Below are positions 15,120 through 22,504 of a stretch of 29,569 bases of DNA, in pieces; the stretch's first letter is position 1; each line of letters opens with the position of its first letter. The translations under genes were made by a program, and so were the position numbers. Location of the stretch: NCBI GenBank assembly GCA_046566185.1, contig JBKHXE010000168.1:1-29569 (forward strand), written 5' to 3'. The notes beneath the pieces were generated by a model. That model was not told the DNA's origin and made no database searches. It was given only the letters and a program-made list of their open reading frames with translations. Origin of the DNA: SCSIO-59966 sp046566185. GTDB taxonomy: Bacteria > Actinomycetota > Actinomycetes > Actinomycetales > SCSIO-59966.

Positions 15120-15781
15120 CCGATGGTCACCTTCCTGCCGTGAACGGTCCAGCCGTCGCGGCACATGCGGCCGACGACGTCGACGAGCAGAGCTCGCTCG
15201 TGGGTCTTGATGCGCTCGTGCAGCGACGACTCGTCGTCGTCCGGCCGGACGTCGACGGCCCGCTGCGCCACGATCGCGCCCGTGTCGACACCGGCGTCGA
15301 CGAGAAACAGCGTCGTCCCCGTCACCTGCACGCCGTAGGCGAGGGCGTCGCGGACGGCGTGCGCCCCCGGGAACGCCGGCGACAGGGCAGGGTGGCTGTT
15401 GAGGCAGCGGCCGCCGAAGGCGTCCAGGAACGCCGGCCCGACGAGCCGCATGAACCCGGCGAGGACGACGAGGTCGGGGCGGTGCCCGGCAACGGCGCGC
15501 GTGAGAGCGGCGTCCCAGGCCCCGCGGTCGGGGTGGGCGGACAGCGGCTCGACGAACGTCGGCACGCCGGCACGTCGGGCACGGTCGAGACCGGGAGCGC
15601 TGTCCCGGTCGGACCCGACGGCCACCACCGTCCAGCCGCACCCGGGGCCCTGCGCGGCGTCCAGGAGGGCCTGGGCGAGCGTGCCCGAGCCGGAGAGCAG
15701 CACGACGACGCGGGCCGGTCGTCCGGGGGTGTACCGCTGCGCCGAGGCGTCGGCGGGGGCCGGCGTCACGTCCGCGGTCAC
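15116..15781 (-). CDS. purN: Phosphoribosylglycinamide formyltransferase
   Basis: It transfers the formyl group of 10-formyl-THF to GAR, the third step of purine synthesis. From the GTG at 15781 the product has 221 residues, with the phosphate-binding LLSGSGTLAQALL (28-40) and the catalytic triad Asn128 and His130 in NSHPALSP plus Asp166 in VDAGVDTGAIVAQ. The first 22 residues are a low-complexity lead absent from typical PurN. The GTG is preferred because TATCGT, a TANNNT hexamer, ends eight bases upstream and no ribosome binding site is present, suggesting a leaderless transcript. An internal start near residue 23 is possible but has no evident signal. It is coupled by overlap to purH. Confidence 0.95.
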   Translation of the reverse strand: MTADVTPAPADASAQRYTPGRPARVVVLLSGSGTLAQALLDAAQGPGCGWTVVAVGSDRDSAPGLDRARRAGVPTFVEPLSAHPDRGAWDAALTRAVAGHRPDLVVLAGFMRLVGPAFLDAFGGRCLNSHPALSPAFPGAHAVRDALAYGVQVTGTTLFLVDAGVDTGAIVAQRAVDVRPDDDESSLHERIKTHERALLVDVVGRMCRDGWTVHGRKVTIG

Positions 15782-15789
15782 GGTCGGAG

Positions 15790-15795
15790 ACGATA
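15790..15795 (-). promoter_or_regulatory. -10 hexamer TATCGT, leaderless start of purN-purH
   Basis: TATCGT fits TANNNT on the minus strand and ends eight bases before the purN GTG at 15781. No ribosome binding site intervenes. Confidence 0.5.
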
Positions 15796-15839
15796 GCCGC
15801 CGGTGCGCCGCCGACGGCGCCCGGGAGGGAGGGTCCGCG

Positions 15840-16328
15840 GTGGGCAACCCGTACGCGCCCCCGGAGCCGGGCAGCCCCCTGCCCGAGCGGCCAGCCGTCC
15901 CACCGCCCCCGCCGTCCCCGCAGCCGCCGCGCCCTCCCGATCCCGAGACGGCCCGCGGGGCCTCCCGGCTCGTGCTGCGGTTCTGCCTCCTCATGCTCGG
16001 CGGGCTCGTGGCGCTGCAGCTGCCGGTGCCGTGGCAGGCGGTCGGCATCCCCGTCACCGTGCTCGGCCTCGTCGTGGGCGTGCAGGCGCTGCGCCGGGTC
16101 TCCGCCGCCAGGCTGCGGCCCGGCATGACCGTGTCGGTCGCCGTGGGCCTGCTGCTGGGTGCGCTGATGCTCCTGCTGCACGTGGCGATGCTCGCGGTGT
16201 GGCCGGCGGCCTTCGAGCTGCAGGAGTGCCGTCAGCGCGCGTTGACGATCAGCGCCGAGCGCGAGTGCCGGCAGGACTACGAGCGCTGGCTGCGGGAACG
16301 GAGCCAGTTCAGCGGGTTCGACCGCTGA
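15840..16328 (+). CDS. Proline-rich small membrane protein, function unknown
   Basis: I do not recognise a named family. The 162-residue product has a Pro-rich, disordered cytosolic N-terminus (about 1-40, with a run of prolines), three predicted membrane helices (about 44-62, 66-84 and 97-121) and a polar C-terminal tail with Cys130 and Cys143. The GTG at 15840 lies behind GGGAGGGAGGG, a convincing ribosome binding site; longer upstream extensions are shadow. It is divergent from purN and convergent with perM, and its last 52 bases overlap the perM 3' end. Mycobacterium has a proline-rich membrane protein gene (Rv0954, from memory) in the comparable position, which may be a counterpart. Confidence 0.75.
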   Translation: MGNPYAPPEPGSPLPERPAVPPPPPSPQPPRPPDPETARGASRLVLRFCLLMLGGLVALQLPVPWQAVGIPVTVLGLVVGVQALRRVSAARLRPGMTVSVAVGLLLGALMLLLHVAMLAVWPAAFELQECRQRALTISAERECRQDYERWLRERSQFSGFDR

Positions 16329-17545
16329 GCCGACCGGGCACCGGGCAGCAGCGCGAGCGCGCACCCCGCGGCGACCTCCGCCGCGACGGTCACGGCCACC
16401 AGCCAGCCCGTCGGCCCGAGCGTGGCCAGCCGCCCGGGGCCGGAGCCGGCCGTCAGCCAGGCCAGCGCTCCCGCACCGAGACCCGCGAGCGCGCCGCACC
16501 CCGCGGCGTCCAGCAGGATGCCCTGCCACCGCGGCCGCTCGGCGGCGGGACGGCGCGAGAGCCAGCGGCCGGCGAGCGCACCGGCGGCGACCGGCAGCAG
16601 CAGGGCAGCAGCGAGCCAGGACGGCGTGGGGTGCGCCGGCAGCGCGCCGAGCACGGGCAGCGCCGGGACCGCCCCGATCTCGGCGGTCCACGGGGTGACG
16701 GTGGTGTCGGCGCCGACCGCGAACCCCGGGCCGGCCAGCCACGCACCCGCCCAGACCACGAGCGTCGGCACGAGCGCCACCTGCACGAGGGCCAGCCCGA
16801 GCCCTCCCACCGGTCCCGGGTCGAGCGCACGGTGAGCGGCCAGCACGTCGGTGAACCGCACGAGCACGGCGGCGGCGAGGACCACCGCGGCCGACGCCAG
16901 CCAGACGCCGAGCGCGATCCCGGCGGCCGGCAGCAGTCGCCGCAGCGGGGCCGGCAGGCGCAGGCGGTCGGCGACGAGCCTCCAGGGCGCCGGACGGCGT
17001 GCGCTCCGGCTGCCCGTGAGCAGCGCCGTCCCGCTCGCGAGCAGTGCCAGCGCTGCTCCGCCGAGCAGCGCCTGGGCCGAGACCGGGCGGGCGACCGGGC
17101 TCGCGGCGAGCAGGCTGACCACGGCGGCCAGCAGGGCGTACACCCCGACGAAGGCGGCCAGCGCGTGGCGTCCGCTGCGTCCCGGTGCCGCGACTCCGCT
17201 GCCGAGCCCCAGCGCGACGGCCATCCGGCGTCCCGCCGTCCAGCACCACGCGGCCGGCACCAGCGTCAGGCCGAGCGGCAGCAGGGCGACGTGCCCTCCG
17301 GTGACGGCGACGCCGGCGCCGTGGGCGAGCAGCCAGGCGTCCGCCGCGATCCGCACCGCCTCGGACCACGACGCCCCCGTGCGCGTCGAGGCGATCCAGA
17401 CGGCGACGACCGGGCCGACGACGCACAGCAGCGAGCCGACGACCGACTGGACGGCGGCCAGCGCGCCGAGCGCGAAGGGGGACGTCAGGGCGGTGCGCCC
17501 ACCGTGGTCACCGGTGTCCTGGGCAGGTCGCGTGAGGAGGCTCAT
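16277..17545 (-). CDS. perM: PerM/DUF6350-family polytopic membrane protein
   Basis: This roughly 422-residue integral membrane protein has about nine or ten hydrophobic helices rich in Ala, Leu and Val. Composition, size and location between sucD and purN match the DUF6350/PerM family; the mycobacterial member (Rv0955) has been linked to cell division and survival under stress. The start is uncertain: ATGs at 17545 and 17557 are both possible and a GTG at 17602 is open. I chose 17545 because it gives a short MSLLTRP lead into the first helix. The last 52 bases overlap the 3' end of the plus-strand gene ending at 16328. No family active-site residues are known to check. Confidence 0.82.
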   Translation of the reverse strand: MSLLTRPAQDTGDHGGRTALTSPFALGALAAVQSVVGSLLCVVGPVVAVWIASTRTGASWSEAVRIAADAWLLAHGAGVAVTGGHVALLPLGLTLVPAAWCWTAGRRMAVALGLGSGVAAPGRSGRHALAAFVGVYALLAAVVSLLAASPVARPVSAQALLGGAALALLASGTALLTGSRSARRPAPWRLVADRLRLPAPLRRLLPAAGIALGVWLASAAVVLAAAVLVRFTDVLAAHRALDPGPVGGLGLALVQVALVPTLVVWAGAWLAGPGFAVGADTTVTPWTAEIGAVPALPVLGALPAHPTPSWLAAALLLPVAAGALAGRWLSRRPAAERPRWQGILLDAAGCGALAGLGAGALAWLTAGSGPGRLATLGPTGWLVAVTVAAEVAAGCALALLPGARSAQRSNPLNWLRSRSQRS

Positions 17546-17638
17546 GACACCGTCCATGGTCGGTGACGTCGCTGCCGCGAGCGCCGACCGACACGCCTTC
17601 ACGGCCCCCGCTGGGGGCCCCTACTACGTTCCCGGAAC

Positions 17639-17689
17639 GGCACAGGGTGGCCCCGCTACGGTAGGTACGTAGCGGGGCCACCCTGTGCC
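17639..17689 (-). terminator. Very strong hairpin downstream of sucD
   Basis: A 22-base arm (17639-17660) is perfectly complementary to 17668-17689 around a seven-base loop. It begins 16 bases beyond the sucD stop. On the sucD strand a TTTTT run lies before the stem rather than after it, so this is not a classical U-tailed terminator. Further small inverted repeats follow at 17603-17619 and 17628-17638. Confidence 0.75.
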
Positions 17690-17705
17690 AAAAAGGGGTC
17701 GGTGC

Positions 17706-18599
17706 TCAGGCCCCCAGTGAGCGCATCACGTCGCGCATCAGCTGCGCGGTCTCGGACGGCGTCTTGCCGACCCTCACGCCGGCCGCCTCGAGGGCCTCCT
17801 TCTTCGCCTGCGCCGTGCCGGACGAGCCGGAGACGATGGCGCCCGCGTGGCCCATCGTCTTGCCCTCGGGCGCGGTGAAGCCCGCGACGTAGCCGACGAC
17901 CGGCTTGGTGACGTTGGCCCGGATGTACTCGGCGGCCCGCTCCTCGGCGTCCCCGCCGATCTCGCCGATCATCACGATGGCGTCGGTGCCCGGGTCGGCC
18001 TCGAAGGCCTCGAGGCAGTCGATGTGGGTGGTGCCGATGACCGGGTCGCCGCCGATGCCGACGCAGGTGGAGAACCCGAAGTCCTTCAGCTCGTACATCA
18101 TCTGGTAGGTGAGGGTGCCCGACTTGCTGACGAGGCCGATGCGACCGGGCGGGGTGATGTCGGCGGGGATGATGCCGGCGTTGGACTGCCCGGGGCTGAT
18201 GAGGCCGGGGCAGTTCGGGCCGATGAGCCGTGACGTGCCGGCCGCCTGGGCGTAGGCGAAGAACTCCGCGGTGTCCTTGACCGGCACGCCCTCGGTGATG
18301 ATGACGACGAGCGGCATCGCGGCGTCGACGGCCTCCACCACGGCGTCCTTGGTGAACGCGGGCGGCACGAACACCACCGAGACGTTCGCGCCGGTCGCGT
18401 CCATCGCCTCCTTGACGGAGCCGAAGACCGGCAGCCCGACGCCGTTCTCGAACGACGCGGTCTGCCCGGCCTTGCGGGCGTTGACGCCGCCGACGACGTT
18501 GGCGCCCGAGCGCAGCATGCGCTGCGTGTGCTTCATGCCCTCGGAGCCGGTCATGCCCTGGACGATGATCGCGCTGTCGCTGTCGAGGAAGATCGCCAT
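17706..18599 (-). CDS. sucD: Succinate-CoA ligase, alpha subunit
   Basis: With SucC it makes ATP or GTP by substrate-level phosphorylation as succinyl-CoA becomes succinate. The 297-residue product has the CoA-binding N-terminal Rossmann segment IVQGMTGSEG (12-21), NARKAG, GPNCPG (127-132), SKSGTLTYQ and the phosphohistidine loop GKTMGHAGAI, with His251 as the phosphorylated residue. The ATG at 18599 lies 14 bases after the sucC stop; an AAAGGGGAA/CCAGGAC stretch provides the ribosome binding site. The next feature downstream is a 22-bp perfect hairpin, so sucC-sucD is a two-gene operon. Confidence 0.97.
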   Translation of the reverse strand: MAIFLDSDSAIIVQGMTGSEGMKHTQRMLRSGANVVGGVNARKAGQTASFENGVGLPVFGSVKEAMDATGANVSVVFVPPAFTKDAVVEAVDAAMPLVVIITEGVPVKDTAEFFAYAQAAGTSRLIGPNCPGLISPGQSNAGIIPADITPPGRIGLVSKSGTLTYQMMYELKDFGFSTCVGIGGDPVIGTTHIDCLEAFEADPGTDAIVMIGEIGGDAEERAAEYIRANVTKPVVGYVAGFTAPEGKTMGHAGAIVSGSSGTAQAKKEALEAAGVRVGKTPSETAQLMRDVMRSLGA

Positions 18600-18613
18600 G
18601 TCCTGGTTCCCCT

Positions 18614-19795
18614 TTACTTCGCCGCGGCGGCGAGCTCGGCCGCGCGGTCGGCGGCGGCGTCCATCGTGTCGACCATCTCGACGACATCATGTTCGGCCTC
18701 GTCGAGGATCCGGCGACCCTCCTCGGCGTTGTTGCCGTCGAGCCGGACGACGAGCGGCTTGTCGATCGCCTCGCCCTTCGCCTTGAGCGACTCGATCGCG
18801 CCGACGATGCCGTTGGCGACGGCGTCACAGGCGGTGATGCCGCCGAAGACGTTGACGAAGACGCTCTTCACCTGAGGGTCGGACAGGATGATCTCCAGCC
18901 CGTTGGCCATCACCTCCGCCGAGGCACCGCCCCCGATGTCGAGGAAGTTCGCCGGCTTCACCCCGCCGTGCTTCTCGCCGGCGTAGGCGACGACGTCCAG
19001 GGTGCTCATGACGAGCCCGGCGCCGTTGCCGATGATGCCGACCTCGCCGTCGAGCTTGACGTAGTTGAGGTTCTTCTCCGTGGCCGCCTGCTCGAGCGGG
19101 TCGGCCGCCGACCGGTCGGCGAGCGCCGCGTGGTCGGGGTGCCGGAAGTCGGCGTTGTCGTCGAGGGTCACCTTGCCGTCGAGGGCGATGAGCCGGCCGT
19201 CCTCGGTCTTCACCAGAGGGTTGACCTCGACGAGGGTCGCGTCCTCGTCGCGGTAGACGACCCAGAGCTTCTGCAGGACGTCGACGAGCTCGTCGCGGAT
19301 CTCCACCGCGAAGCCGGCCTCGTCGGCGATCCGCCGTGCGGTCGACTCGTCGATGCCCACCCGCGGGTCGACGCGGACCTTGGCGAGCGCCTCGGGACGC
19401 TCCACGGCCAGCTGCTCGATCTCCATGCCGCCCTCGACGGAGGCCATCGCGAGGTAGGCGCGCTCCGCGCGGTCCAGCAGCAGGGAGAAGTAGTACTCCT
19501 CGGCGATCTTCGCGCCCTCGGCAACCATCACGCGGTGCACGGTGTGGCCCTTGATGTCCATACCGAGGATCTGCCCGGCCTTCTCGGCAGCCTCGTCCGG
19601 GGAGTGCGCGAGCTTGACGCCGCCCGCCTTGCCCCGCCCGCCGGTCTTGACCTGGGCCTTCACCACCACGGTGCCCCCGCCGAGCTGCTCGGCGGCGGCG
19701 CGGGCCTCCTCGGCGGTCTGCGCGACCACCGCGCCCAGCACGGGAACCCCGTGCTTCTCGAACAGGTCGCGCGCCTGGTACTCGAACAGGTCCAC
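18614..19795 (-). CDS. sucC: Succinate-CoA ligase, beta subunit
   Basis: It supplies the nucleotide- and succinate-binding subunit that partners SucD. The 393-residue product starts with the family-typical VDLFEYQARDLFEKHGVPV and shows an ATP-grasp domain with VVKAQVKTGGRGKAGGVK, LVEVNPLV (Mg-nucleotide site) and DGKVTLDDNA, then the C-terminal ligase domain with GNGAGLVMSTLD and NVFGGITACDAVANG. The GTG at 19795 is preceded by GAAGGACGG about six bases away; a longer open frame exists upstream, but the conserved N-terminus sets the start. A TAGGCT hexamer (19878-19873) about 80 bases upstream may be its -10 box. Confidence 0.97.
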   Translation of the reverse strand: MDLFEYQARDLFEKHGVPVLGAVVAQTAEEARAAAEQLGGGTVVVKAQVKTGGRGKAGGVKLAHSPDEAAEKAGQILGMDIKGHTVHRVMVAEGAKIAEEYYFSLLLDRAERAYLAMASVEGGMEIEQLAVERPEALAKVRVDPRVGIDESTARRIADEAGFAVEIRDELVDVLQKLWVVYRDEDATLVEVNPLVKTEDGRLIALDGKVTLDDNADFRHPDHAALADRSAADPLEQAATEKNLNYVKLDGEVGIIGNGAGLVMSTLDVVAYAGEKHGGVKPANFLDIGGGASAEVMANGLEIILSDPQVKSVFVNVFGGITACDAVANGIVGAIESLKAKGEAIDKPLVVRLDGNNAEEGRRILDEAEHDVVEMVDTMDAAADRAAELAAAAK

Positions 19796-19872
19796 GTGCG
19801 TCCGTCCTTCGTCGTCGAAGTGCGTCGGCGGGCCGATCGGAGGTCGGGCGACGCCGAGCGGATCGGGGACCG

Positions 19873-19878
19873 AGCCTA
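19873..19878 (-). promoter_or_regulatory. Candidate -10 hexamer TAGGCT for sucC-sucD
   Basis: TAGGCT fits TANNNT on the minus strand in the divergent region between sucC and the CocE-type gene. It would give a leader of about 70 bases with a ribosome binding site. No clear -35 was identified. Confidence 0.35.
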
Positions 19879-20013
19879 TCGGGCCGTCCGGGGGCCGCCC
19901 GACGGGCGTTGACGTGCGCTGCACCACACCCTGCCGGCGTGCCGCGGGGCCGAGCCGCCCGTAACCCGGCCGGCGGGCACCCCGTTGTGCCGGTACCGAC
20001 GACGGGAGTTCTC

Positions 20014-21882
20014 GTGCGCGCCCTCCGCAGCTTGTGTGCCCTCGCCACCCTGCCGGCCCTCGCGCTCGCCGGTGTCCAGCCGGTCAGCGCCGCCGGCACC
20101 CTCGACGGCGTGGTCGAGGTCCCCGACCTCACCGTGACCGTCGAGGTCGGCCCGACCGGTGCGGACGAGGCCCTCCTCGACGGCGCGGGGCTCGTGGGCG
20201 CCGCGCCGCCCGCGACCTGCCGGGTGGACGCCGACCTGTACCTGCCGGCGTCCGCGTCCCCCGACCGGCCGGTGCCGGCGATCCTCACCACGAACGGCTT
20301 CGGCGGCAGCAAGACCGACCAGGCGGGGCTGGCGCGCGCGTTCGCCGCGCGGGGCTACGCCGTCCTCTCCTACACGGGGCTCGGGTTCCCCGACTCCGGC
20401 TGCGCGATCTACCTCGACGACCCGCTCTTCGACGGCCGGGCCGCGAGCCAGCTCGTCGACGTCCTCGCCGGCGAGCGGACCGCGACGACGGCGGACGGCG
20501 CCGCCTACCGCGTCGACGTCGTCGCCGCAGAGACCCCGGGCGACCCGCTCGTCGGCATGATCGGCGGCTCGTACGGCGGCCAGGTGCAGTTCGCCGCCGC
20601 CGCCGTCGACGACCGCGTCGACGCCCTGGTGCCGCTGATCACCTGGAACGACCTGCAGCACTCCCTCGCGCCGAACAACGCCGACCTGGTCGGCGCGACG
20701 CCGACGAGCCCCGGCGTCCACAAGACCGGCTGGTCGTCGCTGTTCTTCGGCGTGGGCGTCACCGACGGGCTCCAGCAGGCGGACACGCGGGAAGCGACCG
20801 GCGAGTGCGTGGGCTTCCGGCCCGAGGCGTGCCGCGCCAAGGCGCAGCTCGACCTGCTCGGCTACCCGGACGACGAGACCGTCGCCCTGACGCGTCAGGT
20901 GTCCGTGGCCCACTACGTGGAGCGGGTGAAGGCACCGACCCTCTTGATCCAGGGACAGGCGGACACGCTGTTCACGCTGCAGGAGGCGGTGGCCACCTAC
21001 GAGGCGCTCCGGGCGCAGGGCACCCCCGTGCGGATGGTGTGGCAGTCGTGGGGCCACTCCGGCGGCGGGCGGCCGGCTCCCGGAGAGCTGGACCTGTCGG
21101 GTGGGCAGATCGAGGGCACCTACCTCGGCGAGCGCATCGCCGCCTGGTTCGCCCACTGGCTCCAGGGGGACGACGCCGCCGACACCGGGCCGGCCTTCGC
21201 GTGGTTCCGCCCGTGGGTCGACTACACCGGCAGCGCGGAGCCGGCCTACGGCACGGCCGACGCCTACCCGGTCGGCGCCCAGCGGCGGCTGCTGCTCTCC
21301 GGCGACGGGTCGCTGGTCACCGACCCGGACGCCGTCACGGCGGGCCGGCAGTCGTGGAGCAACCCGGGCGCCGGAGCCGCCTCGAGCTACAGCGAGATGT
21401 CCGCGCTGCAGGGCGTCGTCGTCCCGGACGGCGTCACGCCGCCGTGGGACGCCCCCGGCACGTTCGGGGCCTGGACCAGCCCGGCACTGGCGCGACCGCT
21501 GGACGTCGTCGGCGTGCCGCGCCTGTCGGTCGCCTTCGACTCGCCGACCGTCGCGGCGGTGCAGCACCTCGGGCCGGCGCACCGGTTGCAGGTGTTCGCC
21601 AAGCTGTACGACGTCGGGCCGGACGGCACGCAGCACCTCGTGCACCGGTTGGTCTCGCCGGTCCGGGTGGCCGACGTGACCGAGCCCGTCGAGATCGAGC
21701 TGCCGGGCATCGTGCACCGCGTCGAGGCGGGGCACCGGCTGCGCCTGGTGCTGGCCGCCACCGACGCCGCGTACCGCAACGCCTACCCGGTCCAGCCGGT
21801 GTCGGTGGCCAGCGACACCGGCGGCGCCGCACCGGTCCTCACGCTTCCCGTCACCGGACCGATGCGGTTCACGTCACGCTGA
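20014..21882 (+). CDS. Secreted CocE/NonD (peptidase S15-like) hydrolase
   Basis: This 622-residue alpha/beta-hydrolase resembles X-Pro dipeptidyl-peptidases and cocaine-esterase-like acyl hydrolases. The first about 27 residues are a Sec signal (RALR, hydrophobic core, cleavage near VSA-AG), so it acts outside the membrane. The catalytic triad is Ser186 in GGSYGGQ, Asp317 in GQADTLF and His348 in SWGHSGGG. The last about 190 residues (RPLDVVGVPRLSV onward) form the jelly-roll C-terminal domain of the S15/CocE family. The GTG at 20014 lies five bases after GGGAG, which supports this start over a longer reading. It is divergent from sucC and followed by the B12-binding gene, which has its own promoter. 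Peptidase versus esterase activity cannot be settled here. Confidence 0.92.
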   Translation: MRALRSLCALATLPALALAGVQPVSAAGTLDGVVEVPDLTVTVEVGPTGADEALLDGAGLVGAAPPATCRVDADLYLPASASPDRPVPAILTTNGFGGSKTDQAGLARAFAARGYAVLSYTGLGFPDSGCAIYLDDPLFDGRAASQLVDVLAGERTATTADGAAYRVDVVAAETPGDPLVGMIGGSYGGQVQFAAAAVDDRVDALVPLITWNDLQHSLAPNNADLVGATPTSPGVHKTGWSSLFFGVGVTDGLQQADTREATGECVGFRPEACRAKAQLDLLGYPDDETVALTRQVSVAHYVERVKAPTLLIQGQADTLFTLQEAVATYEALRAQGTPVRMVWQSWGHSGGGRPAPGELDLSGGQIEGTYLGERIAAWFAHWLQGDDAADTGPAFAWFRPWVDYTGSAEPAYGTADAYPVGAQRRLLLSGDGSLVTDPDAVTAGRQSWSNPGAGAASSYSEMSALQGVVVPDGVTPPWDAPGTFGAWTSPALARPLDVVGVPRLSVAFDSPTVAAVQHLGPAHRLQVFAKLYDVGPDGTQHLVHRLVSPVRVADVTEPVEIELPGIVHRVEAGHRLRLVLAATDAAYRNAYPVQPVSVASDTGGAAPVLTLPVTGPMRFTSR

Positions 21883-21900
21883 GCGCGCCGACGGGTCGGT

Positions 21901-21906
21901 TAGTCT
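21901..21906 (+). promoter_or_regulatory. -10 hexamer TAGTCT for the B12-binding gene
   Basis: TAGTCT fits TANNNT and lies 48 bases before the ATG at 21955. The resulting short leader contains AAGGG about 10 bases before the ATG. Confidence 0.4.
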
Positions 21907-21954
21907 GCGGTCGCCGCAACGACGCGGCGCGACCGACACGAAGGGCACTCCCCG

Positions 21955-22359
21955 ATGGCAACGTCTTCCCCCGTGCGCATCGTCGTCGCGAAGCCCGGCC
22001 TCGACGGGCACGACCGCGGCGCGAAGGTCGTGGCCCGGGCGCTGCGTGACGCCGGCATGGAGGTGGTCTACACCGGCCTGCACCAGACCCCCGAGCAGAT
22101 CGTCGAGGCGGCGATCCAGGAGGACGCCGACGCGATCGGCCTGTCGGTGCTCTCCGGCGCCCACATGACGCTCTTCCCGAAGGTGGTCCAGCTGCTCAAG
22201 GAGCGCGACGCCGAGGACGTCGTCGTCTTCGGCGGCGGCATCATCCCGGACGCCGACATCCCCGAGCTCGAGAGGGCGGGCGTCGCCAAGGTCTTCACCC
22301 CCGGGACGCCCACCCACGAGATCGTCGAGTGGGTGCGGCGAAACGTGCCCGTCGACTGA
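21955..22359 (+). CDS. icmB: Stand-alone cobalamin-binding mutase small subunit (IcmB-like)
   Basis: This 134-residue protein is a complete B12-binding domain without a catalytic TIM barrel. The DxHxxG signature is DGHDRG (17-22), with His19 the lower axial cobalt ligand. SVLSG (64-68) and GGGIIPD (93-99), which hold the nucleotide tail, are also present. Small separate subunits of this length occur in isobutyryl-CoA mutase (IcmB), 2-hydroxyisobutyryl-CoA mutase and related acyl-CoA mutases, which need a large subunit. None lies in this window. The location between pcrA and sucC matches, from memory, that of Streptomyces icmB, which is why I use that symbol. Service to another mutase cannot be excluded. 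Confidence 0.85.
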   Translation: MATSSPVRIVVAKPGLDGHDRGAKVVARALRDAGMEVVYTGLHQTPEQIVEAAIQEDADAIGLSVLSGAHMTLFPKVVQLLKERDAEDVVVFGGGIIPDADIPELERAGVAKVFTPGTPTHEIVEWVRRNVPVD

Positions 22360-22375
22360 CCTCGTTCTCCGCGGG

Positions 22376-22504
22376 TCACCCGCCGAACAGGGTCGCGGCG
22401 CGGCGCAGGGTCTCCACCACCCCGTAGGCCAGGGGGATCCCCACCAGGCCCCACCCCAGGACGAGTCGGCCGACCGACCGGTTCACCTGCTGCTCCTCGC
22501 TCAT
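22376..22504 (-). CDS. 42-aa MFS transporter small subunit
   Basis: This tiny protein has a polar N-terminus (MSEEQQ), one hydrophobic helix (about 13-30: VLGWGLVGIPLAYGVV) and an ETLRRAATLF amphipathic end. Its ATG overlaps the stop of the MFS gene as ATGA, so it is translationally coupled. I recall short proteins of this type, with a W-x-VGIPLAYG core and a following xTLxxAxxLF, annotated as MFS transporter small subunits beside OxlT-like transporters. I infer that it is a single-helix partner of the transporter. It converges on the B12-binding gene with 16 bases between stops. Confidence 0.75.
   Translation of the reverse strand: MSEEQQVNRSVGRLVLGWGLVGIPLAYGVVETLRRAATLFGG

Noticed and set aside
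15399..15839. Long upstream extension of the proline-rich membrane-protein gene
   Set aside because: It is antisense to purN, and a strong GGGAGGGAGGG ribosome binding site precedes the GTG at 15840.
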